From Novosphingobium sp. RL4 (GTDB lineage: Bacteria > Pseudomonadota > Alphaproteobacteria > Sphingomonadales > Sphingomonadaceae): a stretch of DNA of 64,000 nt. The stretch covers positions 894,001-958,000 of the forward strand of contig NZ_CP141944.1 of NCBI RefSeq assembly GCF_035658495.1, given 5' to 3'. The first letter of the stretch is position 1; each line of letters opens with the position of its first letter. The translations under genes and the position numbers were made by a program. Of this stretch, positions 24,172-33,923 are shown piece after piece. The notes beneath the pieces are model-generated. The model was given only the letters and a program-made list of their open reading frames with translations. It did no database searches and had not been told where the DNA came from.

Positions 24172-24480
24172 ATGCCGTCCATGAGTGAAACACGCCTGAA
24201 GCTGATGGAGGCGATCACCCGCAAGCGCACCGTCACCGCCCAATACAATGGCGGCGTCATCAAGCTTGCCCCGCACCTGCTGTTCGAGCGGCATGGCGAC
24301 CTGTTCGTCAGCGCGCTCAACATGAGCAAGAACTGGCGGAGCGAGGAAGACCGGAGGCTGGGCCAGTTCAAGCTGGCAGGGCTTGGCGCAACCGAACTGC
24401 TGGACGAAAGCTTCGACCCGTTGCCCTCGTTCGAACCGGCGGCCCCGCGTTCCGACGATACCCTTATCCTGGCGATCTGA
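24172..24480 (+). CDS. Small WYL-like domain protein
   Basis: 102 residues from ATG 24172; ATG 24181 (MSETRLK) is an in-frame alternative. The stretch RKRTVTAQYNGGVIKLAPHLLFERHGDLFVSALN followed by KLAGLGATELLDESFDP looks like a minimal WYL-type beta domain without an HTH. WYL domains bind ligands or nucleic acid as sensors. It is convergent with the SRAP-like gene. Function unknown. Confidence 0.65.
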   Translation: MPSMSETRLKLMEAITRKRTVTAQYNGGVIKLAPHLLFERHGDLFVSALNMSKNWRSEEDRRLGQFKLAGLGATELLDESFDPLPSFEPAAPRSDDTLILAI

Positions 24481-24498
24481 GCCGGTTTCTCCCGTCGC

Positions 24499-25125
24499 TC
24501 AGGACGCTGTTCGCAGGGTCATGAGGGAGGAGGAATAGGGCAGGACCAGTTGCGCGGCGCGCTTCCAGTCGCCGCGCAACCAGAGATCGTGCGCTTCGGG
24601 CGGCAGGATCACCGGCATCGTATCGCGCCCTTCCGCCCGCAAGGCGGCGTTCGCCTCGCAAGTGAGCAGGGCGAAACTCGGCACTTCGCTGTCCTTCCAT
24701 ACCGCCGCCATCGCGAAGATCGGCTGGTCGGCCGCGCCGAACCAGTTCTGGCGGCGCTTGCCGTCTGTCGGGCTTGCCTTGCCCCATTCCATGAAAGCGG
24801 TGGCGGGCACCAGGCAGCGGAACTCGCTGTTGCGCAAGTTGCCGATCCAGAACGGGCTTTCGAGATTGCGCACGGTGAGGATGCCGTGGCGGCGCTGGTC
24901 GAAGGCGGCGGGCGGTGGCGGCACGCCCCAGAGGCGCGGCACCATGCGGCGCGGCAGGCGCTTTTCGGGGCGCGGCCCGGCCACGAACTCGCGGCCCATC
25001 GTCACCACCGGCGCGAATCCGCCGCCTGAAACCGAACCGCCGGGCCAGGGATCGTCACCGGCTTCGGCGCCCATGGCACGGGCGACTTCGCGGGCGGGCG
25101 CGTCGAGGCGATAGATGATCGGCAT
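24499..25125 (-). CDS. SRAP (HMCES/YedK)-like protein lacking the catalytic Cys2
   Basis: 208 residues. Central and C-terminal parts match SOS-response-associated peptidases: NLRNSEFRCLVPATAFMEWGK (with the conserved Glu) and LLTCEANAALRAEGRDTMPVILP. The protein starts MPIIYRLDAP instead of M-C-G-R-Y, so the Cys2 that crosslinks to abasic DNA is absent, and the usual His before MPVIL is replaced (GRDTMPVIL). An in-frame TAG lies four codons before the ATG, so the start cannot be extended to a Cys. A non-crosslinking paralogue is likely. Confidence 0.85.
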   Translation of the reverse strand: MPIIYRLDAPAREVARAMGAEAGDDPWPGGSVSGGGFAPVVTMGREFVAGPRPEKRLPRRMVPRLWGVPPPPAAFDQRRHGILTVRNLESPFWIGNLRNSEFRCLVPATAFMEWGKASPTDGKRRQNWFGAADQPIFAMAAVWKDSEVPSFALLTCEANAALRAEGRDTMPVILPPEAHDLWLRGDWKRAAQLVLPYSSSLMTLRTAS

Positions 25126-25176
25126 GTCTGTGAGGCCCTAGACGGCTGGAAAAGCCGCGTCTATCGTCCCCGCCAT

Positions 25177-25300
25177 CCCCGGGGAGCTTGTGCCCAGGGC
25201 TTTCGAATCCCGAAAGCCGGACGGAAACAAATGGCTGAGAGGGGCAGGTCACGCTGCCCGACCCGTTGAACCTGAACCCGTTAACACGGGCGGAGGGAAG
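25177..25300 (+). ncRNA. TPP riboswitch (THI element)
   Basis: Contains the conserved CTGAGA (25235-25240) and, in the second arm, ACCCGTTGAACCTGAACC followed by GTTAACAC and GGGCGGAGGGA (25261-25297), the hallmark of thiamin-pyrophosphate-binding aptamers. It lies 65 nt upstream of thiC and should repress it when TPP is abundant. No clear intrinsic terminator follows, so control is probably at translation initiation. Confidence 0.95.
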
Positions 25301-25346
25301 GGCGGGCCACAGGACACTTCTGTCGCGACCTTTCTTTCGTCCATAA

Positions 25347-27248
<1,902 letters not shown>

Positions 27249-27255
27249 CCTGGAA

Positions 27256-27288
27256 ACCGCCGTCCCGGATCGAATCCGGGACGGCGGT
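27256..27288 (+). terminator. Terminator-like hairpin after thiC
   Basis: Perfect 15-bp stem (27256-27270 with 27274-27288) and a 3-nt loop, starting 7 nt after the thiC stop. No T run follows. Confidence 0.6.
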
Positions 27289-27363
27289 TCCGCTCCCACC
27301 AATTCCCCTTCGCGGGAATCGATTGCGCTGCTAGGGTCGCTCTCCATTACGAAGGGTTCCTGC

Positions 27364-27660
27364 ATGTCCCGCAATGCCAATGGCGACTGGATGAAACTCG
27401 CCCACGACAGCTACTGGCTCTGGGCCGAATCCATGATGGTCATGGGTATGCGCACAACCGACATGATGACCGGCCGAGGCAGCAATCGCGAAAACGTGCT
27501 GATGGTCACCGAAAAGCTGCAGGCCAACGCCGAACTGGCGGTATCGCTGGCGATGGGCGGGCTGACTTCTCCCGAGAAGACCGCGCACAAGGCCGTTCGC
27601 CACTATCGCAAGCGCGTGACCGCCAACCGCCGCCGCCTCTCGCGGAAGAAAACCCCATGA
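27364..27660 (+). CDS. Conserved hypothetical, phasin-like helical protein
   Basis: 98 residues, mostly helical and Met-rich (AESMMVMGMRTTDMMTG), with a very basic tail RKRVTANRRRLSRKK. The length and amphipathic helices recall phasin-like or polyhydroxyalkanoate-granule proteins, but no defining motif is seen. The basic tail could bind nucleic acid. The stop overlaps the next start (ATGA), so it is co-translated with the DUF72 gene. Confidence 0.7.
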   Translation: MSRNANGDWMKLAHDSYWLWAESMMVMGMRTTDMMTGRGSNRENVLMVTEKLQANAELAVSLAMGGLTSPEKTAHKAVRHYRKRVTANRRRLSRKKTP

Positions 27661-28424
27661 CCGCGAAGGCGCCGGGAGAGATCCACGTCGGCATCGGCGG
27701 CTGGAGCTACGATCCCTGGCGCGAGACTTTCTATCCCAAGGGCGTCTCCAGGGCGCGGGAGCTGGAATATCTGGGCCAGCACCTCACCGGCACCGAAATC
27801 AACGCCACGTTCTACGGCCGCCAGAAACCTGCGAGCTTCGCCAAGTGGCGCAACACGGTGCCCGACGGGTTCAGGTTCGCGCTGAAGGGCTCACGCTACT
27901 GCACGAACCGCAAGAACCTGGGCGAAGCGGGTGAGAGCGTCACCAATTTCGTGGAGCAGGGCCTTGTCGAACTGGGCGACAAGCTCGGCCCGATCAACTG
28001 GCAACTCGCCGCCACCAAGCAATTCGATCCCGACGAGATCGCCGCGTTCCTGGCCCTGCTGCCGGACAAGCACGAGGGCCTGCCCCTGCGCCACGCCATC
28101 GAGCCCCGCCACGAGAGCTTCCGCGACCCGGCCTTCCTCGACCTCGCCCGCAAGGCCGGCGTCGCCGTCATCCTTGCCGACAGCCCCAAGTACCCGGTTT
28201 TCGAAGAGGCGGCCGAGGCAGGCCCGTTCCTTTACGTCCGCCTCCAGAATGCCCGCTCCGAAATCGAGCAAGGCTATCCCGACGCCGAACTGAGCCCTTG
28301 GGCGGCGCGCGCGCAGGACTGGTCGAAAGCCGGACGCGACGTGTTCATGTTCTTCATAAACGGCGCAAAGGAGCGGGCTCCCGCAGCGGCGATGGCGTTG
28401 ATCGGGAAACTGCAAGGCGCCTAA
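27657..28424 (+). CDS. DUF72 family protein (YecE-like)
   Basis: 255-residue TIM-barrel-like protein. HVGIGGWSYDPWRETFYP at the start, TEINATFYGRQKPASFAKW, and AIEPRHESFRD are the standard DUF72 motifs. Biochemical function is not established for the family. It overlaps the preceding small gene by 4 nt. Confidence 0.88.
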   Translation: MTAKAPGEIHVGIGGWSYDPWRETFYPKGVSRARELEYLGQHLTGTEINATFYGRQKPASFAKWRNTVPDGFRFALKGSRYCTNRKNLGEAGESVTNFVEQGLVELGDKLGPINWQLAATKQFDPDEIAAFLALLPDKHEGLPLRHAIEPRHESFRDPAFLDLARKAGVAVILADSPKYPVFEEAAEAGPFLYVRLQNARSEIEQGYPDAELSPWAARAQDWSKAGRDVFMFFINGAKERAPAAAMALIGKLQGA

Positions 28425-28427
28425 CCA

Positions 28428-28487
28428 CTTCGCAAGATCATTTGCCTTCGATAATGATGCCAAAGGGCAAATGATTTCATCGCGAAG
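28428..28487 (+). promoter_or_regulatory. Two-tier inverted repeat abutting a ribosome-binding site
   Basis: Inner arms ATCATTTGCC (28437-28446) and GGCAAATGAT (28466-28475) plus outer arms CTTCGC (28428-28433) and GCGAAG (28482-28487) pair perfectly. The outer arm touches the GGGGG ribosome site of the gene at 28496. It could be the preceding gene's terminator or a translational switch. Confidence 0.45.
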
Positions 28488-28495
28488 GGGGCGTT

Positions 28496-28852
28496 ATGGA
28501 GAAAGAAGCAGCAAGGGGCGAATATGTAGGGCCGGCTGAGCAGGTCGTGCAGTATTCCGACATGGGCACGTTCATGCCTGTTGGATATTATCGTCCCATT
28601 CCGATCGTCTGGTTTGCCGGGGCCTGGTTCGCGCAAGTCGGATTGCTGCTGTTCCTGTTCGTCCTGCTGCTGGGCAAGCCCATGGCCTATACGCTTTTGA
28701 CCTCGGCGCTCGTGAGCGTCGGGATCTGGCGCTGGACTTTCGGAAGAGGAATGTCCGAGGCTTCCTCCGGCTGGAAGATCTTCACGACAGGCGCACTGCT
28801 ATTCAACTGGCTACTGGTCGCATTTGTGGAATGGGCGGTCATTCAGGGCTGA
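28496..28852 (+). CDS. Small three-span membrane protein
   Basis: 118 residues with three hydrophobic segments (about 39-58, 63-80 and 97-115) and a polar N-terminal 35 residues ending in GYYRPIPIVWF. No family recognised. The ribosome site overlaps the end of an inverted repeat. Monocistronic as far as can be seen. Confidence 0.65.
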   Translation: MEKEAARGEYVGPAEQVVQYSDMGTFMPVGYYRPIPIVWFAGAWFAQVGLLLFLFVLLLGKPMAYTLLTSALVSVGIWRWTFGRGMSEASSGWKIFTTGALLFNWLLVAFVEWAVIQG

Positions 28853-28895
28853 CAATCGCGCGGCCGGTCATAACCCGAGGGGCGGATAGTCTTCA

Positions 28896-28930
28896 GGCCG
28901 GTGTGAACGATTACAGGAATTTCACCGGCC
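28896..28930. terminator. Inverted repeat between two small genes
   Basis: GGCCGGTG (28896-28903) and CACCGGCC (28923-28930) pair perfectly, 43 nt after the membrane-protein stop. No T run. Confidence 0.35.
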
Positions 28931-29019
28931 ATTGTCGCGGCACTGCTTTTCCAGCCGCCAACATTGTTCTAGCTGCTTGAGAATCGGCCTGTCGTGGCCG
29001 ATTTGAAACGGGGGAAATC

Positions 29020-29682
29020 ATGAAATTCACGAGCCTCGCCGCCATTGCGGCGGCGATGACGGCTGCCAGTCCGGTTCTGGCGGCGGAGCAGGCTGTCAGT
29101 TCGGCGGTCGTTGCCGCCCAACCCGCCTTGTCGGTAGCCCCGGCAGGCTCTCTCACGCTGCCGGCCAATTCGGAACTGACAGTGACGCCCAATAGCGAGG
29201 TGTCCTCGAAGTCCATGCGTGAGGGCGACGTCTTCACCATCACCACGGTCTACGACGTGATGATGAACGGCTATGTGGTCATCCCCAAGGGCACGCGGGG
29301 ACAGGGCAAGATCACGTGGCGGACCGGCAAGGGGGCGTTCGGCAAGTCTGCGAAGATGGATGTCACCATGGAGTGGCTGGAGATCGGCGGCCGCCGCGTC
29401 GTGATCGAGGGCAAGCATCGCCAGGAAGGACAGGGCAATACCGCCGCGACCCTCGGTACCGTGCTTGCGGTAGGCGTGTTCGCGGGCTTCGTGACCGGCA
29501 AGTCCGCAGTCATTCCCAACGGCATGCAGTTGAAGGCCTATACGGCTGAGCCGATCCAGTTCCAGGCGGCCGGTCTCGCCCCGGCGCCGGTGCAGGCCGC
29601 TGTCGTTCCGGGTAGCGCTGTCGTCTCGCAGGGCACCTCGCCGGCGGTTGCGACGGTTTCGTCGGGTGATCACGCCCAATAA
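29020..29682 (+). CDS. Secreted hypothetical protein
   Basis: 220 residues with a signal peptide (cleavage after LAA, about residue 22), then an Ala/Val-rich linker. A central beta-rich part, YDVMMNGYVVIPKGTRGQGKITWRTGKGAFGKSAKMDVTMEWLEIGGRRV, has the G-Y-V-V-I-P-K-G-T pattern of TrbI/VirB10-like beta-barrel domains, but the rest does not match. The tail is Ala/Pro/Val-rich. An 8-bp hairpin AATCGGCC/GGCCGATT (28982-29003) precedes the GGGGGAAA ribosome site. Confidence 0.7.
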   Translation: MKFTSLAAIAAAMTAASPVLAAEQAVSSAVVAAQPALSVAPAGSLTLPANSELTVTPNSEVSSKSMREGDVFTITTVYDVMMNGYVVIPKGTRGQGKITWRTGKGAFGKSAKMDVTMEWLEIGGRRVVIEGKHRQEGQGNTAATLGTVLAVGVFAGFVTGKSAVIPNGMQLKAYTAEPIQFQAAGLAPAPVQAAVVPGSAVVSQGTSPAVATVSSGDHAQ

Positions 29683-29744
29683 GGCGCACCCGGCAGGCGC
29701 GCCCGGCAGGATGGTATCCTTACGGGCGGTGCCAGCGCAGCAAG

Positions 29745-29777
29745 AGGCGCCCCGGCAATCCGGGGCGCCTTTTTTTG
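29745..29777 (+). terminator. Rho-independent terminator
   Basis: 11-bp GC-rich perfect stem AGGCGCCCCGG/CCGGGGCGCCT with CAAT tetraloop followed by seven T. Ends the preceding secreted-protein transcript. Confidence 0.93.
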
Positions 29778-29778
29778 C

Positions 29779-29809
29779 GGAACAACGGGGCTATCCTTTT
29801 CGTTGTTCC
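29779..29809 (+). promoter_or_regulatory. Hairpin immediately upstream of a lipoprotein start
   Basis: Perfect 9-bp arms GGAACAACG (29779-29787) and CGTTGTTCC (29801-29809), ending 4 nt before the ATG at 29814 and occupying the place of the ribosome site. It might modulate translation. Confidence 0.35.
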
Positions 29810-29813
29810 GGGC

Positions 29814-30413
29814 ATGAAAAACCTCCTCACCGCCTCCGTGCTCGCCGTCGCTCTTGCAGCCTGTTCGTCCGAGCCTGCGAAGGCGCCCGAGCAGGCTAGC
29901 GAAGCGGCGACATCTTCCGCCCTGCCGGACGAAACCGTTTCCGAAGCGCCGCTCGCCGCGCCCACCGATGGTGCTGCCGGCGCGAGGGTGCTGGCGCTGG
30001 AGGGGCTTGGCGATCTCCGGATCGGCGAGGCGGTACCCGCCGGCTCGTCCTGGGCGGAGCGCGGTGCTCAGGCGTCCGATGCCTGCCGCACGGTGACGTC
30101 GCCGGACTATCCGGGTGTTTATGCCATCGTGGAAAAAGGCAAGGTCCGGCGCATCACGCTCGGCCAGCGATCCGAGGTCAGGTTGGTCGAGGGGATCGGC
30201 GTCGGCTCCAGCGAGGCGGACGTGAAGAAGTGGTTCGCGGGCTTCCGCGAGGAGCCGCACAAGTATGAACCCGCCCCGGCGAAGTACCTCACCGCGCCCA
30301 ATGCCAGAAGCGGCGATCCGGCCTTGCGGTTCGAGATCGGGCAGGATGGCAAGGTCAAGCTCATCCACGTCGGCACGATGCCGGTGCTGGGTTATGTCGA
30401 GGGCTGTTCCTGA
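29814..30413 (+). CDS. Lipoprotein, unknown function
   Basis: 199 residues; lipobox LAACSS with the lipidated Cys at about residue 17. After a Glu/Ala-rich linker comes a globular domain with LGDLRIGEAVP and a C-terminal GYVEGCS; two or three Cys could form a disulfide. The repeated LxIGExV and VGSSEADVKKWF patterns resemble periplasmic proteins of unknown role. ATG 29814 chosen for the signal peptide. Confidence 0.75.
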   Translation: MKNLLTASVLAVALAACSSEPAKAPEQASEAATSSALPDETVSEAPLAAPTDGAAGARVLALEGLGDLRIGEAVPAGSSWAERGAQASDACRTVTSPDYPGVYAIVEKGKVRRITLGQRSEVRLVEGIGVGSSEADVKKWFAGFREEPHKYEPAPAKYLTAPNARSGDPALRFEIGQDGKVKLIHVGTMPVLGYVEGCS

Positions 30414-30629
30414 GCGCCTTGGGCGGCTCTCCATTTTCCTACAGCCCCGCCGCTCCGGTAAGCGTGGGCGATGGCCCGGGATTCCGCGCTTCTGCGGCTG
30501 ATGGCGCGGCTCGACCGCGCTTGCGGCCGGTTTGGCGCGGGGGTGTGGGCATGACAAGGTGGCGCGACACATTCGGTGCGTTTCGTGTAAACCCGGCGGC
30601 CTCACTTCGAAGCACGAGAGACGCCCGCG

Positions 30630-30944
30630 ATGAATCACTATCTGCTGACCTACCATCTCGCGCCGGACTATCTGGAGCGCCGGCCGCAGTTCCGGGAGCC
30701 GCATCTGGCGCTGGCCTGGGCCGCGGCTGAGCGCGGCGAACTGGTGCTGGGCGGCGCGGTGGAGGACCCGGTGGACATGGCGCTGCTGCTCTTCGCGGGC
30801 GCGGGGCCCGAGGTGGCGGAGACCTTCGCCAGGGCCGATCCCTATGTGACGGAGGGCATCGTCGAACGCTGGACAGTCAGACGCTGGGCAACGGTGGTGG
30901 GCGAGCATGCCGCCCATCCGGTGCGCGCGGAGCGACAGGCGTGA
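30630..30944 (+). CDS. YciI family protein
   Basis: 104 residues. MNHYLLTYHLAPDYLERRPQFREPHLALAWAAAERGELVLGGA and the DPYVTEGIVERWTVRRW segment match the YCII ferredoxin-like fold, with the family His/Asp pair. Enzymatic role unknown. Stop overlaps the next gene's GTG start. Confidence 0.85.
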   Translation: MNHYLLTYHLAPDYLERRPQFREPHLALAWAAAERGELVLGGAVEDPVDMALLLFAGAGPEVAETFARADPYVTEGIVERWTVRRWATVVGEHAAHPVRAERQA

Positions 30945-31327
30945 GCGGGGCCGAGCTTGCCATCCGCTCCCGCCGGGCAAAGTTCAACCGCGCCATTGCC
31001 GAGGGGGATGCATCCGCCATCGGTCCGATCCTCGCGCGTGATTGCGTGATGGTCACGGGCACCGACAGCGCGCTGATCTCGGGCCGGATGGGGCAGGTGA
31101 AGGTCTGGCGGCGCGAATTCGCTGGGACGGCGCGGCTGGTCTACACCCGCACGCCGAAGGAGGTCACGGTCTCGCCGGTGGAACCGATCGCGATGGAGCA
31201 TGGCCACTGGGAAGGGATCGACAGCACCTCCGACGTGCTGACGGCCTCGGGCACCTACACCGCCAAGTGGCGCGAACTGGGCGGTGAATGGGTGATCGAG
31301 GCGGAGATATTCCTGACCCTGGCTTGA
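30941..31327 (+). CDS. Nuclear transport factor 2 (SnoaL/DUF4440)-like protein
   Basis: 128 residues with the cone-shaped NTF2 pattern: N-terminal helices RRAKFNRAIAEGDASAIGPILARDCVMVTGTDSALISGR, then beta strands ending WVIEAEIFL. The family includes isomerases, cyclases and stress proteins; this one has no diagnostic active site. GTG 30941 overlaps the YciI stop by 4 nt. Confidence 0.82.
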   Translation: MSGAELAIRSRRAKFNRAIAEGDASAIGPILARDCVMVTGTDSALISGRMGQVKVWRREFAGTARLVYTRTPKEVTVSPVEPIAMEHGHWEGIDSTSDVLTASGTYTAKWRELGGEWVIEAEIFLTLA

Positions 31328-31356
31328 GACGGACCGCCTGAGTCAGGCCGCTTGAA

Positions 31357-31950
31357 TCAGGCGCCTTCGCGCTCGGCGGCAAGGACATCGGCGGCCGCTC
31401 CGGCGGCGCGGGCGGCGGCATCTGCGGCGGAATCGCGGACAGGCGGCGCAGCGGGACGGGCAGGGGCGCCCATCTGCGGGGCGGAAGGCTGCGGCGCGTA
31501 GGCGCGCGGGCCGGGCTGCGCCAAGGAGCGCTGCGGCGCGATGAAGGGGCGGCCCTGCTCGGCGTAAATGCGCTCGTCATCCTCGTCACCGCGCCAGTGG
31601 CGGCGGGACGGGGCGGCACTGTCGTCCTCTGCCCAGCCCGAACCGTCGAGGATGACCATCCGGCCGCGCGGCGGGCCGAACCCGGAATGGTCGGAAGCGG
31701 CGTAGTCGCCTTCCTCCTCGCCGGGATAGTCGCGAGGGCCGGGCATCTGCTCGTCGGACAAGGCGTAATCCTCGCGGTCGGCCCTGCTGCCTGCGGCATA
31801 GTCGCCATCATCGTGCCTGGCACCGCGCGAGCCGGAGAGCGCATAGTCCTCGGGGAACTTCTGCATTTTCCCGGTGGTCATCCCTGCGGCGACGATGCCC
31901 GCACCGACGCCGCCGGCAACCAAAACCAGAACCCACTTTCCGAAACCCAT
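31357..31950 (-). CDS. Membrane-anchored protein with disordered acidic/Pro-rich tail
   Basis: 197 residues. One N-terminal helix (FGKWVLVLVAGGVGAGIVAAG) followed by a long low-complexity region with repeats around DYALSGSRG, DYAAGSRAD and DYALSDEQ, then Pro/Ala-rich sequence ending in an Ala-rich helix. No domain recognised. ATG 31950 chosen because the anchor begins there. Confidence 0.6.
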   Translation of the reverse strand: MGFGKWVLVLVAGGVGAGIVAAGMTTGKMQKFPEDYALSGSRGARHDDGDYAAGSRADREDYALSDEQMPGPRDYPGEEEGDYAASDHSGFGPPRGRMVILDGSGWAEDDSAAPSRRHWRGDEDDERIYAEQGRPFIAPQRSLAQPGPRAYAPQPSAPQMGAPARPAAPPVRDSAADAAARAAGAAADVLAAEREGA

Positions 31951-32089
31951 TTCAACTCCAACGGCATGGCCTGCCTCACCTTCCACTATAGGACTAAACG
32001 AGCCGCCATGTCGGTGAGGTGAATGCATGAGGGAAGATACGGGGCAGAAACGCAAGGTTTCGGTCATTCCCGGGTGACATGGTGAATGC

Positions 32090-32488
32090 ATGTTTAAGAA
32101 CCGAACCGACGCCTACTCGCTGACCCCCTGCTGGTTCACGCGCGTGCACGAGCCCGATGGGCGGCGCGAGCGGGACGACGACGGCACGCTGGTCTGCACC
32201 TGCCGCTACTGCCGCAAGCGCATTCGATCACGCGGCGGGGACAGGTGGAACCTGGCCGACGGGCTCGATCTCGATGCGCTGGCGGCATCGTGCATCTCCA
32301 GCCATTTCAGCGTCGTGGACGTGGACGATGGAATGATCCTGGCGCGCTACCAGCTTCCTGCGGGCGCGGACGAGGCGGCGATTGCGGAAATGCGCCAGAA
32401 CATCGCCGCCAAGCATGGCGTGGAACAGGGAGACGGGATCGAGATCCGCCTTGTCCGGCACGAGGACGTCCTCCAGAAGCGCCATTGA
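32090..32488 (+). CDS. Conserved hypothetical with Cys-rich motif
   Basis: 132 residues. Contains CTCRYCRKRIRSRGG, a CxCxxC-type motif that may bind zinc, followed by an acidic mixed domain ending RLVRHEDVLQKRH. No family recognised. A convergent terminator follows. Confidence 0.6.
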   Translation: MFKNRTDAYSLTPCWFTRVHEPDGRRERDDDGTLVCTCRYCRKRIRSRGGDRWNLADGLDLDALAASCISSHFSVVDVDDGMILARYQLPAGADEAAIAEMRQNIAAKHGVEQGDGIEIRLVRHEDVLQKRH

Positions 32489-32527
32489 CCCGGTAGCGGG
32501 TTAGAGTTTCAGGCTTGAGAGCACGCA

Positions 32528-32561
32528 CGAAAAAGGGCGCCTTCCCTGAAGGAAGGCGCCC
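32528..32561 (-). terminator. Rho-independent terminator
   Basis: 11-bp perfect stem GGGCGCCTTCC/GGAAGGCGCCC with a 5-nt loop, followed on the minus strand by five T. Terminates the small secreted-protein gene at 32584; it also lies downstream of the plus-strand gene ending at 32488. Confidence 0.88.
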
Positions 32562-32583
32562 CAATTCTTCGGTGGCCCGAGAC

Positions 32584-32871
32584 TTACTGGCCCGAGAGTG
32601 CCGCTTCAGCCAGAGCGCCCTTGGCGTCGGCGAGGCGGAAGTTCACGTTGCGCGAGTTGTAAGTGCCGGTAACGCGGTTGCCGCTCACGTAGAGACGGAA
32701 GGGAACCTGACCCGAGGCCATGCCTTCGATCACGGTAACCTTGCCCTTCTGCTCGGTCGTGTAGTTGTAGTGCACGCCGTCGTGCGAGAAGCTGCGGGGA
32801 TCTTCAGCGTGAGCGGCGGTGGTGGCAAGGGCGGCGAAAGCGGCGCCGGCGGCGAAAACGGTCTTCAGCAT
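32584..32871 (-). CDS. Small secreted protein
   Basis: 95 residues; Ala-rich signal peptide (cleaved after AHA, about residue 22). The mature part SFSHDGVHYNYTTEQKGKVTVIEG...PFRLYVSGNRVTGTYNSRNVNF is a short beta-rich domain, no family recognised. SD AAAGGA 7 nt before ATG 32871. Confidence 0.75.
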   Translation of the reverse strand: MLKTVFAAGAAFAALATTAAHAEDPRSFSHDGVHYNYTTEQKGKVTVIEGMASGQVPFRLYVSGNRVTGTYNSRNVNFRLADAKGALAEAALSGQ

Positions 32872-33195
32872 GGCAATGTCCTTTGTAGGGGATAGGAGAT
32901 TGCCTCGGGCACCTCTTATCTTGTTGCGGTGCAACATCGCTATCTCGCACCATCGTCGCAATGGAATTACTTGCCACCGGTGTTGCGTTTACTGCATCTG
33001 CTGAAAATTCCCCGCCAAGTGATGATGTTAGCGCTATCGTAAAATGAGCCCGGCGTTCTCGGAGCCGAAAATTTCAACGATTCCGCATGGGACCGGCGTT
33101 CTCTTTCGGCCGAATCATCTCAGAGGCCGAATGTCGGGGCGGTTTGCGAAGGCCGGCGATTGCGTCTTTTGCGGTGGGCCGATAGATATCGCGCC
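32872..33195. other. 324-nt intergenic region with a short direct repeat
   Basis: No gene. CCGGCGTTCTC occurs twice (33050-33060 and 33093-33103), 43 bp apart, in the upstream region of the lipoprotein gene at 33196. Otherwise nothing recognised. Confidence 0.5.
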
Positions 33196-33672
33196 ATGGA
33201 AGTGACCCGTGCTGCCCTGCAGCGTATCGCGCTTGGCCTGATGTCGAGCATCGTCCTTGCCGGGTGCCATGGCGGCAACCATGCGAAGGACATGCCTGGC
33301 GACGCTGACGATCACGCGCCGTTTCATGCCATTTCGGCGGAAGATCACGTTCGCTTCACCGGGACCGAGCCGTTTTGGGGCGGGGATGTCTCGGGAACCC
33401 GGATGACCTATTCCACGCCGGAAAATCCCGGCGGCGATGTGATCGAGGTCAGCCGCTTCGCGGGCCGTGGCGGTCTATCGTTCAATGGTGAGGCGAAGGG
33501 CGTGCAGATGACGCTGGCGATTACGGCGGGCTCTTGCAGCGATGGAATGTCGGATCGCCGCTATCCCTTCGTGGCCATGCTGAAGATCGGGGAAGAAACG
33601 CGCAGCGGCTGCGCCTGGACCGATCGTCAGCCGCCTATCGGCGGTGAAGGCTCGGCTGCGGGCAGGCCTTGA
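33196..33672 (+). CDS. COG3650-like lipoprotein
   Basis: 158 residues. Lipobox VLAGCHGG; the FTGTEPFWGGDVSG motif and CSDGMSDRRYPF are typical of the COG3650 group of predicted membrane-associated proteins that sense or bind small ligands. ATG 33196 chosen for the signal peptide. The 3' end overlaps the antisense small gene. Confidence 0.78.
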   Translation: MEVTRAALQRIALGLMSSIVLAGCHGGNHAKDMPGDADDHAPFHAISAEDHVRFTGTEPFWGGDVSGTRMTYSTPENPGGDVIEVSRFAGRGGLSFNGEAKGVQMTLAITAGSCSDGMSDRRYPFVAMLKIGEETRSGCAWTDRQPPIGGEGSAAGRP

Positions 33673-33842
33673 GCCTGCCGCCCGGCCCGGGCGCCGGAAC
33701 CATCGGTGCCGGCAACTTGCGAATCCGGGCTGGTTGAATCTCCGCTACCCGTATCCGTACCGGCAGGCAGGCACGCACCAGCCAGGGCGCCGAGGGTAAC
33801 GGCGGCGGCGATCGCACCCAGAACATTCGTCGACATCGGCAA
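33627..33842 (-). CDS. Possible small lipoprotein
   Basis: 71 residues; a hydrophobic N terminus VLGAIAAAVTLGALAGACLPAG ends in a lipobox-like LAGAC, then a Ser/Thr/Gly/Asp-rich tail. TTG 33842 is 7 nt from GGAG; ATG 33836 is the alternative. Its last 46 nt overlap the opposite-strand lipoprotein gene, so the C terminus is doubtful. Confidence 0.4.
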   Translation of the reverse strand: MPMSTNVLGAIAAAVTLGALAGACLPAGTDTGSGDSTSPDSQVAGTDGSGARAGRQAQGLPAAEPSPPIGG

Positions 33843-33923
33843 TGGCGTTCTCCGCTTTCCCTCTCGCTATGGTTGAACGCGGGGAAACGCGGGCTGTTCC
33901 GTGGTGCGATCGCCTGAGGGGCC

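Noticed and set aside
24499..25125. Reading the SRAP-like gene as a normal SOS-response-associated peptidase.
   Set aside because: The N terminus lacks the M-C-G start and an in-frame stop just upstream excludes a longer version.
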